Below are positions 1 through 12,660 of a stretch of 64,000 bases of DNA, one piece after another. The notes under the pieces are model-generated. The model made no database searches. It saw only the letters and a list, made by a program, of their open reading frames with translations, and was not told the DNA's origin. A program made the position numbers and the translations under genes. The stretch comes from Panonychus citri. Taxonomy: Eukaryota > Arthropoda > Arachnida > Trombidiformes > Tetranychidae. Within the stretch, counting starts at the first letter, position 1. Every line of letters begins with the position of its first letter. Location: contig NW_026515514.1 of assembly GCF_014898815.1 (NCBI RefSeq), positions 372,001 through 436,000 on the forward strand, in the 5' to 3' direction.

Positions 1-78
1 TTTTTGCCCACTACCATGATGATGATGAAAAAGTAAAGTTAGAATGAATCTAATCGATTGTTTTATGCTTATCAACAG

Positions 79-3000
79 GTATCAATTTTTTCTTCAAATC
101 AAACAAGACATTGTGCAATCTCGACTACCTGCTCCCAACGATTTGCTGGTTCAATTATTTGCCTATGCAGTTCAATCTGAACTTGGCGATTATGATCCAC
201 ATCGACATCAACCTGGCTACGTTTCTGAATTTAGATTCATTGCTAATCAAACACCAGAATTGGAGGATCGAGTGATCGCCTTACATAAAACCCTATCGGG
301 CCAAGTTCCAGCCGCTGCTGAGATTAATTTTCTTGACAAAGTTAAATGGCTCGATTTGTATGGAGCCGATTTACATCCAGTTTTGGGCGAAGATAATGTC
401 GAATATTTTCTCGGGCTAACACCTAGTGGAGTTATCGTTCTTCGAAATAAATCCAAAGTCGGAAATTACTTTTGGTAAGTATAACAATAAACTTTCAATT
501 GTTTATAAATCAACACCAACAACAAAATCTCAAAGGAAATGAAGAAACAAAAACATGAGTAAAAATGTATAATTGTTACAATATAATTGTTGTGGTTTTT
601 TTTTGCTTATAGAAACGCCTATCACCATTTAAGTTAATGATGAAATTATCGATTTTGCAGTTATTATTCATTATATTCTGATTGTAATTACATAAAACAC
701 AATCAGACTAAAATATAATTTAAATTGTTCTCAATTAACTTGTTAATCTTCTTTTATTCTTAATCATTACAGGCCAAGGATTGTCAAAATCTACAGAAAG
801 GATAAATACTTCATGCTTCAAGTTGTTGAAAAAAATGTAAGTAATAGTCTCACGCTCTTTCTTTCTTGGCTCTCACGCTCAGAGTCTTCGCCATCATCAT
901 CTCTTTTTTTATTTTCTTTTTTCTCTCTCTCTCTCTATCTTTTCAAAAAACAAGTTTTCTCTTATTGTACTGGCCGCAGGCCATTTTCCCCTCTTATTTT
1001 CTCTTTCTTCATCTTCTTTCTCATTTATCTTCCCTCTATTTTTTCTTCTCTTTCTCTTTCTTTCCATCAAATTCCTTATTAATCAATCACAATAATCAAC
1101 TGATTTCTACAATCCATCATGAACAATTTAAGAACAAACCGATCAACCAGTAGAACTGAACTCTACCCACTTTCATTTTAATAGTTGAGATTAAAAGTTG
1201 TTCATTAAATTGGATTAAAAAAGGCGTGAGGTTTAAAAGAGTTTAGATTATCCAATATCAAGGTAATTGTTATTCTCAAATGGTTATAATCATTTACAGA
1301 TTTACAACAATTACAAATTGTATTTGGATAATTTTAATGGATTAGGATGATGATGATGATGATGTTTTAACAAATGATGAGGAAAATATTTGGAATTAGA
1401 AAAACAATAGTTGGTTAAAAATCATCTCATTCATCATCAGTCATTATCATCATGAAATCCGTTAACATTTCATGGGCAGTTTATGGTTAATTGGATAAGA
1501 AAAGTGTCATTTCAAGGTTGATTATAATTACAAACAATAATTAACTCAAAAAATAATAATTAATCAAATTTTTTCTTTTTCCTTGTTCTCTCATAAACAT
1601 TCAGAATGAAAACAATACATATGGATTCGAATTACCATCTAAACAAGCATGTAAACACCTATGGAAATGTTGTACTGAGCATCAAGAATTTTTCAGATTA
1701 ACACAGAATCGAGATCGCCTTAATCCAACCAATAATCGTTTCGCTGGATTCACCTCACGATTCAGATATTCTAGAAGATCTTTTAACAAAGATGAACTCA
1801 ATCGAAGTTTAAATACTCGAGATCGTCCATCCCCTGTTATTGTTAGAGTTCCTAGTCGAAGATATCAACGTCGTCAGCCTGATGGTTCTACAGGTAAACC
1901 ATTTTTAATTGTCATTCTTAAATGAAACACAAACAATTTTTAATTGTTATATTGTTTCATTGTTAATCTATTATACAATTTGCTTCTAATTAAGGTGTGT
2001 AATCTTTATCATTCAGTTCAGATTATTATCTTACATGAAAAGATTCACATGTTAATCCTAATAATGAGTTTTCATACATAATTAACTGTATTCTCATTAT
2101 TTAAACAATCATTCATTACATTTCATTGTCATAACAATTTAGTTGAGAAAACAGCAATTTATTTACCTGTTAAAACTTTTAAAAGTATAAATCATTTCAA
2201 TAGACACAATTGATATTTTATAATGATAATTAATTTAGTGTTAACTTGTTGACAAATTTAATTTGAATATAATTATTATATTCAAATGAAATGTTTCACG
2301 ATTTTGCAAGTTTCAAGGGTCAGGTCAATGTCGGAATTAGAGGTTATCCTTAATGTCAATAATATTCAGGTAAAATTTTTCAACAAAGCAACAATCTAAA
2401 GGTTATCCGAGGGGCTTCACTTGAGGTCAATTTGCTTTTTTTGTGTCCGTCTTTTTGGTAGACCTACAAAAAAAAAGAAAGAGGGAAAAGTCAGATAAAG
2501 AAAGAGTCCAATGTTTCTCACGGTTACCTGATCTTCTATTTTGAATCTAAATTGAAAAATTCTTACAATTGTTATTATTTATTTTCTTTTCAGCTCAAGT
2601 CTACAAAGAAGATTCTTTGACCGATAAAAATATTCAATTAGATGGACAATCAAATATCGTAGTTGCTTCAGGTAGACACATCGCTCAACCTGTTATTTAC
2701 CGATCAACATCAGTTCCTGGTGCATTGACGGTTAATGATTCACCGAAAAGTATAAGATCAGCTCCCTGGGAGAACCCAAATCAAAAGTAAGCAAATCTAC
2801 TAATTGTAAATAATTTAATTTAAGCCAGTCAATAGTTTACCAACCACATGAACATTAATTAAGATAATGGATTGTGACTTACTGAATCGGATAAGTAACT
2901 TATCAGCTCACATGAAACCGGATAAACATTGATGTCTCTCTCTTTCAATGGATCAGTAAACTGAGTAAAAGTGTGGGAACATCACATCATTTCCGATTAA

Positions 3001-5120
3001 GTGATTGCGCTTTACCTTGAATCGAGATTAAATTGTCAATTACCTTAATTTCTTAATCTCACTTTTTTCATCATTCTCCATCATCTTGGATGAGCTTTTT
3101 TTAAGCCTTGTTGTTTCGTGATTGATTCATTTAATCAGTCACACTCTCTTAAATGATTCAATCATCTGACGACAATTTAATGATAATCATTCAATAATAA
3201 CATTAATAGTCTAATTGTATTATTTTCTACTTTTTTTCAGAGGCTTATTCTCAAGTTGTGGTGATGTTTCACCTCATTCAACACGCAATAGTGTGATTCT
3301 TAACAATCATCGCACCTCTTCCGTGATCAGCGGTCAAACAAACAATAGTCATCATCATCATCATCATCATCACCGAAGGAATTCATCTTCTTCCATCAAT
3401 AGAGGCTATTCTAGAAGTGGAAGAGCTTCAGACGCTGAATCTGAAGTTTCTCGATGTTCAAAATCTTCAAGACATTCCCATCATTCAAGTCGTAGTACCA
3501 ATTCTCATCATCATCGATGTAAAAGTCGAAAAAGTGGAGATGAAAGTGGAAATGAATCTGATTCATCGAGACGAAGACACCGTCGTCGGCGAAAGTGTTG
3601 TAGTGAAGCAAATTTCACTATGGTCGATTCAGAGCAACAATGGAAAGAGATTCAAAGACGTCAGATGGAAGCACAAGAATCTGGTTTACAGTCAATTGGA
3701 ATCTCAAGATCAACCATGGCTCAAACAGCTCAGACAAGAGATTACACCCAACGAAATAATCAAATGGTTACCAATTCCTATCACAATCAACTGGTTGGAA
3801 ATGAAAATGAAATGCAATCAGATGGAACAGTCAATCGAATGAGAAAGAAAAAAGATTTGATTCCTCAAGAAATTAAGAAGCACATCGAATATGATTTAAT
3901 CATTCCGACTGAAGAAGACAAACGCAACATCAACTATACAAGAGTCGAGTAAGAATCTTTTTTTTACTCATTTACCTGAACAATTAATTTACTAATTTAC
4001 TTTTATTCTTTTAATAGAACCGATAATTCAAGACTATTTAAAATTCGTTATTCACCTAATTCGGGTAGAGCAAAATATGACCTCGCTAAGACGCATTTAA
4101 AGTAAGATTTATCATTTTAATAACATAATCGATACTGATTGTCTAATTATTTTTCTAGACAAAACTCTGGAAGTTCAGATGCCAAATCAACTAATGATGA
4201 AATCCATGGAAATACTAGTTACTCAAGTCAAGGGTCGTTTGTACCAAATCAATATGGTGTCCCTCGAGGTGTCCTCAAGCCCAATAATAGTATCAGTTCA
4301 TCAGGTTACGGTGAATATACAGCTGACATGGTTAATGGTCAATACGATGGTTATTATTTAAATGGAAAAACCTACGAGGTCAACATGTACAATGGTCAAC
4401 ATGCACCTAATGTTAATGGATCGGCTGTAAATGGTAATTTAGCTCAATATAATAATCAAATTTACCAACGCGTGAATGGTGAAAATATAAATAACATTGG
4501 TCAAATGATGAATCCAAATATTGATTTGCAACAATCAAGGAATCAAGTTATTCAACCTATTATGGACAATGGACAATATAATGGACATCAAAATAGTCAC
4601 CAAAATGTTCAATACAATGATCGAGCCAGAACGATTGTTAATGACACTTATCTAGATCGTTATAATCTAAATGATGAAATGATTCAACAGCATAATTATG
4701 ATTCTAATGCTATCTATCAATCTACAAAGTAAGTAATATGAATAAAAGTAATATAAAATATCGGATAATCAATTGTTTTTAACCATTCGAATCTTTTTTT
4801 TTCACTTAATCAGCCGACAATCTAATCTGGAATCTCATTATGATCAACCTGTTTATCAACAACCTCGCGTTACATTTCAAAGTCCACCAAGTACAACAAC
4901 TTATTTTACAAGTCAGGTAATTAAATCACTCATAAAGCACCAGAAATCAACTTAAACATTTACTGTTTAGAAGAAACAATCAGTAAATTATGTTGACTAA
5001 TCAATTTCTTTTTTATTTTTATTTCTCTCTTCTTAGATTAATCCATCATCAAAGATTACCAATGGTTATCCATTGAAAAATAATCCATTACAACTACACG
5101 AGATGAGCACTGAACTCTAA
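79..5120 (+). CDS. EPB41L4A: EPB41L4A (NBL4)-like FERM protein, 5' partial
   Basis: FERM-domain scaffold of the band 4.1 superfamily, which links membrane proteins to cortical actin. Exons read from GT-AG signals and phase: 79-474, 773-836, 1605-1893, 2594-2786, 3241-3948, 4018-4101, 4159-4728, 4814-4916, 5037-5120 (stop TAA). The first visible exon opens with an acceptor and the FERM F2 motif RYQFFLQIKQD, so upstream exons lie outside the window. FERM landmarks follow: SELGDYDPH, YGADLHPV, EYFLGLTPSGV, GNYFWPRIVKIY, and ACKHLWKCCTEHQEFFRL at the end of F3. The tail keeps features particular to EPB41L4A: SAPWENPNQKG, MVDSEQQWKEIQRRQ and INYTRVET. That is why I prefer it over EPB41L4B or EPB41L5/Yurt. 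The tail has a run of eight histidines followed by an Arg/Ser/His-rich basic stretch, then a long Asn/Gln/Tyr-rich segment. Family assignment is from recalled motif similarity. Confidence 0.88.
1347..1364 (+). repeat. (GAT)n microsatellite in EPB41L4A intron
   Basis: Short GAT trinucleotide run inside the 768-bp intron between the third and fourth visible segments of the gene. It lies away from the splice sites and no function is suggested. Confidence 0.8.
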
Positions 5121-5988
5121 TATGATCAACTAACAATTTAAATTATTCACAATCAATTTAAAGTTGAAACAAAAAGCCATGAATGAAATCAACTGTTCCT
5201 ATCATAATTTAATTTGATATAATGAAATGTTTTCCTGTAAAAATTGTAAATATGATGCTAAAAGTATCTCCTCAGACAATCAGGTGAAATCAAATTAATC
5301 ACAAAACTTTAATTCACCTAATCAAGAGAGATTAATTTCTAAACCGAATATGGTAATTCGATAAATGATTTGAAAGAATAATCCTTGAACCAATATCATC
5401 AATAATCATTTCCGACCTTTTTTTCAATTCAATTAATTGTTTAATTAATTGTTGAATTACTCATTCATGAACCAATTTCAAACAATTAATATTTCCTTGA
5501 GTGGAAATGAAAAACAACGCGAACGACAAAGTTGCAAGGTTAATTGTTGTTTGATAATCAACAACTATTGTTAACACAGTTTTCTATTAGTTTTGATTAA
5601 CTAACAATAACCATAAAGTTGAGTAATTAATAGAGTAATTAGTTTATTAATATTATCTGTGAATCTTTAATTAAATAGTAATTATATCAAAGAAAAATGA
5701 TCAAGACATTGATTCTGATTTTCATCATAATTAATAATAAAATATTGATTTGCTGATATTATGATTAATTTACAAGATGAATGTGATTAAAATTAGTGAT
5801 GATTGTTGACAATTTGGGAGCACAACAATTTAGATTATCATTAATTGAGTCAGATTGATTTAGATAAAAAAAAATGTTAAGACTGATTGCTTATGTGTAA
5901 GTGTACAGAGAGTTAACAATCAATGATTACAATTAAAATTGTGAACGATTAAGAGTAATTGTTTAGATTGATTAGATTGTCTTCTTAT
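5121..5988. other. Convergent intergenic spacer, no gene seen
   Basis: An 868-bp AT-rich stretch between the stop of the EPB41L4A-like gene and the stop of the SLC22-like gene on the other strand. It should hold the two 3' UTRs. I see no ORF with recognisable protein features and no structured RNA. Confidence 0.6.
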
Positions 5989-8900
5989 TTAACATTTATC
6001 ATCTAATCCAATTTTTTCAGTTCCTTTAATTGTATCCGGTATATCGATTGATTTAGTTTCCGGAAGAAAGAAAGTTATAATTCCTCCAACTAATGCCATG
6101 GAAGCCCAAACAATTAAGATAAAATTAACACCAAACCGATTAATCTGTAAGATGAAAACAAGAACAATTAATAAATTTGATACAAAATTTATGATACAAT
6201 TGATACAATCAATGAGAATCTGAATGAATTAAAATTGCCTCTCAATTAGTGAACGCAACTGATTGTGATTTAGATAAATTCAATTTGATGAAATTGAACA
6301 AACAATTTAAACAATCAAAAAAAAATATACTAATAAACAATAATAGAAAATGTTAATAACTTAATTAGAGGGATAATTTTGATTGAAATCAAATTGAATG
6401 AGCTTTGAAATCTTGACAATTTAGGCAATTAAAATGATTTGATTGTCAAATTTACTTGATAACCTTCATGTTAATTGTTGAGTAATCAAATTTAATAATG
6501 TTGTTAATTAATGGGCTTACCAATTGTGTGGCAAATGGAGCAGTCATTGCACCAAATCTTGATGCGACTGTAATTGAACCTCCAGCGGCGGTGCGAAGTA
6601 CAGTTGGGAAAATTTCATTCTGTTGTATGATGATAACATTATAAGAATTGGTGATGAAAAATTTAGCGAGAAAAGTTAAAATTGTTGATAAATTGGGCAT
6701 CGAACTGATCGGGATTAGTCCGCATAAGCAGGTCAGCCCACAAAGGATCATATTGTATGAGGTAAATAAACGCCGACCCGAATAACGACAAACAAGCAGC
6801 GTGAATATCATTCCCGGAATTTCAACAAGACCAGCGATCACAAAGTTAAGGTACAAATTCCCCTGGAAACCGCCGACACTGAAGGAAATACCATAATAGA
6901 TGAACGAGTTGATCGGAAATGCGATCCAAAAGATGAGAGTATATAACCGGATTCGAGGAGTTCGAAGTAGATCGAGGCAACTTGGCTTTTGATTCTTTGA
7001 AATTTCCTCTTCTTTGGCCTCTTCTTTAATTGATTCACGAATCGAATACATTTTCTCCCTGATTCGATCCTGTTTCGAGTAATAATAATAATAATGGAAC
7101 AAAAGATCAATCAACAATTAATCATATTCACTTTGATTTACGAGAAAATTTCAACAATTTGAATGATAACTTTTTCAATTGCAATTGTATTGATCATATT
7201 ACCTCAATTATGTTTGTCTTTCTATTCATTTGATATGCTTTCATCATGGTTTTTTCCGCTTCCTCTTCTTGCTGGTGAGTTATCTGCCATCTTATTGATT
7301 CGTCGATGAAAAATGACCAAATAACCAATCCAAGAACTGATAGAGTAGCAAATGCTTGAAGAATTCTGAAATCTCGTATATAATAAGCTATTCCAGGAAG
7401 ACAAATAAATCCGATAATCCAACCACCGGTGAGTAAAATCCCAGCATCACCTCGATACTTTTTACCACAGGATTCAAAGACTGTCCAATCAATAGGAGGC
7501 CAAAAGATAATGATATTAACAATAAGGATAAAGTGAAAACAATTCAACTGAAACTCTTTGAAACCTAGAATCAGATTAAACTGATTACCCCAAACTGAGA
7601 CAACAAGAAAATAGCCTCAAGCCAAATGCTAAAACCACAATAATCAAATTGATTGAGTCTAAAAATGATTACATTATCCAAGTCAAGATACATTTACCTT
7701 AATCATATTATCAAGTTGAAAGGTATTTACACCAAAATCTAAGCCATGAACCATTCAATTGTAAACATAAACAATTAATAGAAAAACTTTCAATTGTAAT
7801 TATCATTTAAAGAAATCTCAATATTAAACTAATGGTGAAAGATATTAAAAAAAAACATTACAAACTCGAGATTATCATTACTTTATTCATATAATATCAA
7901 GGAATTTCGGGAAACCTTAGCACCCAAAATAAGCACTCGAAAAATATTGATATCGAAGTTGTTTTTGCACAAAGAATATCAAATTTAATATTATAAACCA
8001 TCATCACTAATGTCAATTGAAATCAATCTCAATGATGATGATTATTATTATTATTTCAATGAAGTGAATAAGATATTAGATTGAAATTAGATTATTATTA
8101 TTATTAGCATTCTATTCAACTCTAAGCCTCATTTTGATTAAACTCTAACCTCTCGAATGCCCTTTTGCCTTAATTTTGTCCTATTCAATGTTATTATATT
8201 GTTAGAATTCAATATAATGATTAAAGGCTTCCCACCGTTTATATGGCTTTTCATATACACTTTCCCTTTGCAATTGATTAATATTGACACTGAACATATT
8301 GTACATCAAATTAAGTGTATACAAAACTTTGCTCAATTTAGTTTCAATGGAAAGTAACTGTTAAGTTAATGAGAAAAAGTTTCCAATCAGAATTGGAATA
8401 TTAATTGTGATTAACTTGTGAAAAAAGGAGAGATTATTAAAGTTATATGATAAGATGATGGACCTACAATGTGACTGTCAAAATGATTAATCATTTAAAT
8501 GTGTTACCATTAAGTTGATTGTTACAAAGTTAATTTGGTTGGAAATGTGAAAATTTAATTGTTTCATTGTTTTCTATCAACTTTTTTTTTCTTAATCATT
8601 TGATAACTTTCTAGACCTTTGATTCAATAATAACAATGATAGATGGAGGAGGAAAATTAAAGTTATTGTAATGATATTGACAATTGTTCACATTTGATTG
8701 TTACTTTCAGTTATTAATAAATTGATTAACGGTAAAAATTATCTTCTTGTATTAATCTTATCTCCATCTCTGTTTACCTAGACTTGTTTATCCTCTTAAT
8801 AGGTTGACATTAACAGCTATGTAAATAATGTCAATTTGACAGCTTATTGTAATCACTTTCTAAATATTAGGTAGCATTTATTGTGTAAATCAAATTGTCT

Positions 8901-10033
8901 TTTAAATCTTGTGTAAGTATCAATGAGTGAGAGTTAATTGTTGGACTAGTGAGTGGAAATTGTGATTTTTCATCACCAAAGATCACTGATAACATGATGG
9001 AAATATCCATCATGATCAACAACCAATTATCAATACTGATAATCGCCCAGAATATAATCAAATTGTGTGATCATTTTCAACATCAAATCAAAACCTGAGA
9101 TCAACTGAATCGTTTACTGAACAGTTCATTTGACTTTCGAAAGAGTTTCGAAGGGAAAATTTTCCTGTCGATTTTGATTCCATTCAAATTTTCCTATTTA
9201 CATATTATTAAATTTTCCAAATATTAATAACTGAGATTAGATTTCATGGGAATGGATAAACATGACAGAATTGATTGACTGACAAGAAACAGGCAATACA
9301 AAAGTTGATGTGAAATTTTATCAACAATTTAAAAGTATAAATGAATGAGTGTTGAAGTTTTGATTAAAGAAAAAAACTTCAATTCTGATTAGTGAATCAA
9401 TTAAGATACAATCAAACCTGTTGAATGTTATTAGTTAATTGCAGTGAAACCATTGGTTAAATTGGTGGTGTTTAACCAATGATTAATTAATCAGTCAATC
9501 AGATTAATACAATTTTAATACTAAAATGATCACCTGAAATTCAAGATCTTTCAATCACATGATCAGATTTTATTTTTAGATTGTAATTGGTTAAAGTATT
9601 TGGTTAAAGTCAAGTTTCATACTGATTAGGATAATCATGATCAAATCAATTATTATTATTAGAAATGGTAAATGATTGTTGATTAATTGTGAATGTCTTC
9701 CTCTTGTTTAAATATTAGAAAAATATTATGTAACAATATCTGATATAAAGTGTTAATCAACAATCACCAGTATAAGTTTATCAAATGTACGCAGTTTAAT
9801 TGTTGTATCAGGAATCAAAGGTTGACTGGAATTATCTCAGGATATGAAATAATAATAACAATCATCTTAAAGCAGATTGTATATGAAAGTTAACGGTAAA
9901 TTGTTGTTTCTCTAAGTGGTTTAGCTTTTGATGATTTTGTCAAATTTCAGTCAATTTCGTGATGAATTTTCCTTCAGAGGATTAAAAGTAAATCCAATAA
10001 AGTAATTGAATGTTTAAGTTAAAAGGTAAACTT

Positions 10034-10075
<42 letters not shown>

Positions 10076-12329
10076 AAAAACGGATAATCTTACATAGAGC
10101 GAAAAGTACATTGCCTCGAATACAAACAGCGATTCCAAGTAATAATCTCGATATGATGAATTGCCAAATAGAAAATGAGAAAATACAAGATATTCCAGAG
10201 AAAATTTCTAATGCAAAACTTGACCAAAGAATAGGTTTTCGTCCAATTCTGTCAGCAATTAAAGCGAGAATCAGTCCACTTGGAATATAACCAATCATGA
10301 AAACAGTCTGAGTTAAAGATGATAACCAAGCTCTATTGCAAATGAGGTTCCACTGAATTCGTGAGCATTATAATATAAGAAAAGAAAATGGAAAAATAGA
10401 AAAAGAGAATATGAAATAGAAAAGATTCAAGATGGAACAATGGATAAGATGAGAAAATTTCATTAACATTCCAAACTCGTAAAGAAGATGAAGAGTAAAG
10501 TTGAGAAGAAAAAAAAAATGTAAAGGACCAGTGGAAAAGGAAAAGGAAAAGATGAAGTCAATGATAAAAGGCAAAAGAAGTGGAAAAGATGAAGAGGGAA
10601 AAGGAGATCGAGAGAGAGAGAGAGAGAGAGAAAGAGCGAATTGAGAGAGGTGATGATGAAATAGAAAAAGATCTCCCTCTAAATAAAGGAAGACTGTTTA
10701 TCCCATTTCCCATTGGACATTGAAGGTAATTTGATTTGGTCGATGGTCTGTCAAGATGGATTGGGAAAGTCAACACAATTCTAATAACATTTGTTTATGT
10801 TGCTATTAAATGGATCACCTTTCCTAAGAATAGAATTGATAACCTCAGGTTATCCTGGTTTCTTTTAATTTGTTTACCTTCAAGTCTCCCTTTCTTTCTC
10901 TCTCATCTTCACGTTCATCCTCATTTTCATCTTCATCTTCATCAACCCGCATCATTTTCTGCTTTTTGTTCATCATCATCATCTTCTTGTTGTTGTGTTT
11001 ATTCAGTTTCAAGTTCAATTTTCTTTTAAATCCAATTTTAAATCGGTTACTCTGAATGTCCAAAATATCATCGTAACATTTTCACACTTTAAACTTTACT
11101 CTGGAGTCTATGGAGTTTCACTTTTTTCTGTTCACTTCATGATTTCAATTTCATGGTCTATGAGCATTTCAAGGATTCAGTGAGAGAGAGAGAGAGAGGA
11201 TCAAGTTTACTTTTCCTTAATTCAGTTATATGGATTTGGTTAAAGTGTATCCAATTTACTATAATGTACAAGATGCTAAAAAGATAAATGATAATGATTA
11301 CTTTTAATAGAGAAGAAAAAAACTAAAGATTGTATCACAATTTACTAATCAATTGAGATGATCAAGAGACTAAATTGTCTAAGGATTTTTCTGCAATCAC
11401 TTTTTATTGATTTTCAATAATTCCAATGTCACATGAATTCACCATGAGACTGAATTAGATTGAAAATTGATGATGAAGATAAAATTTCATTTTGTTATTA
11501 ATACAACAATTAACTATTGATCTAAACAATTGATGGTAATTGAACGATTAATTAGAGGAGGAAAAGCGATTCAATTGATTAAATTGTTGTGAAATTGATA
11601 GGAAACTGATGTTCAAATAAAGTCTATTCTTTGATCATTTAGCTTAATCATAATTTAATTCACTTTCTATTTGATAATTACCTTGAACTTTTTTTAGAAC
11701 AATCGATTTTCTCTCTCTCTCTCTCTCACTCTCTCAATAAATCAACAAGAAAATATCAAATTGATTGTTGATTTTTTTTCTTCTACAAAAATCTAAATAA
11801 ACAATCAAATTAAGTTTTCCTTTGATCATTCTGATGATATAATATTTGATTGAGAATTAACATTTTTCAACAGGTTTATTTATTCAACTTGTTGATTGTT
11901 AATATAATTATTATCAATCAATCAGTCAAGATTTGTGATCAATTGTTGTTTACACAATTATAAGTGTTTAATGGGTTAATTGTTTCACTTACCTCTGAGA
12001 TGATTGTTGAATCAAAGGTATCATCAAATACCCACTTCTTACAATCAGCAAATTGGTTACATTTTTGAGTAGCAGTTAATGTTTCATTCTGAAAAAGATG
12101 ATACTTATTGTCAGTTAATCAACAATAACTAAAGGTAATCCAATCAATATATTCTCACCTGAGATGAAGGATAATCAGCACACCAGAATTTAGTTGTTGG
12201 AGCATAAAATGAATAGGACATACTGTTGTACGATTGTAGAATATAATTAACGATAACAAACATGAATACATTAGTTTGCCAACGTCCCCAATCACCGATA
12301 ATCTCACCAATACTTTTAGGATTAGACAT
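5989..12329 (-). CDS. SLC22-type organic ion transporter (MFS)
   Basis: Predicted plasma-membrane solute carrier of the major facilitator superfamily, SLC22 (organic cation/carnitine) branch; the substrate cannot be told. Exons in transcription order: 12329-12159, 12088-11993, 10352-10094, 7480-7203, 7069-6521, 6144-5989. They sum to 1509 nt (502 aa) with all phases consistent. The N-terminal part has a helix, then a Cys-containing first extracellular loop ending STIISEWNLICN, a typical SLC22 loop 1. Other landmarks are the MFS loop 2-3 motif DRIGRKP, RLLLGIAV, the SLC22-like ESIRWQ after TM6, a long basic/acidic cytoplasmic loop, and a final FFLPETKSIDIP. Loop 1 is shorter than in vertebrate members. 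Introns 2 and 3 are unusually large for this locus (1.6 and 2.6 kb). The start ATG is the first after an AT-rich leader; an upstream in-frame codon is possible but adds no domain. Confidence 0.85.
7481..10093. other. Large intron of SLC22-like gene
   Basis: A 2.6-kb intron made of AT-rich sequence rich in TTAATTG/CAATTAA words. No second gene, transposon ORF or structured RNA was recognised in either strand. Confidence 0.55.
10036..10073 (+). repeat. (AG)n microsatellite beside a splice donor
   Basis: About 19 AG units; on the transcribed (minus) strand it is a CT run starting about 20 nt downstream of the donor that follows the third coding exon of the SLC22-like gene. Confidence 0.9.
10353..11992. 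other. Second large intron of SLC22-like gene
   Basis: 1.6-kb intron. It contains purine-rich low-complexity DNA (about 10.36-10.67 kb), a short GA run near 10.61-10.63 kb and a TC run near 11.71 kb. ORFs through it are low-complexity translations (poly-Ser/Leu/Phe or Lys/Glu) and are not taken as genes. Confidence 0.55.
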
Positions 12330-12647
12330 TTTGATGAGCAACAATTGGAAACGAAAACAAAACAACAAATGGAAAACACTTTCAATGTAATCAGAAAGTT
12401 TTTACTCAATCAGTTGATTGACCAAATTGATTATCGTTGATTGATGAGATTTTATTCAATAAACATATGTGGACAAAATTGTTCTACAAAAAAGTCACAG
12501 TTAATTGTCATCACCAGTAACAAGTAGGTTGATTAATTATCCAACAAACAAAAAACTTTTCTTGGTGAATTTGCTAACGTTTCACTTTCACTCATTTTTG
12601 TGAATGAATCAAAATGAATGAACGTTTAAGTTTTTTTTCGATTCCAA

Positions 12648-12660
12648 CGCCATCTAGTGG
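12648..12660 (-). promoter_or_regulatory. CTCF-like motif upstream of SLC22-like gene
   Basis: On the minus strand this reads CCACTAGATGGCG, which fits the CTCF core consensus CCASYAGRKGGCR at every position. It lies about 320 bp upstream of the SLC22-like start codon. The match is visible; binding is inferred. Confidence 0.4.

Noticed and set aside
813..1153. Two overlapping plus-strand ORFs rich in Ser, Leu and Phe
   Set aside because: They are translations of a T/C-rich stretch inside an intron of the EPB41L4A-like gene; no domain and no coding-like composition.
10368..11183. Several ORFs on both strands between the SLC22-like exons
   Set aside because: Low-complexity reading of purine- and pyrimidine-rich intron DNA; no ATG context or motif support.
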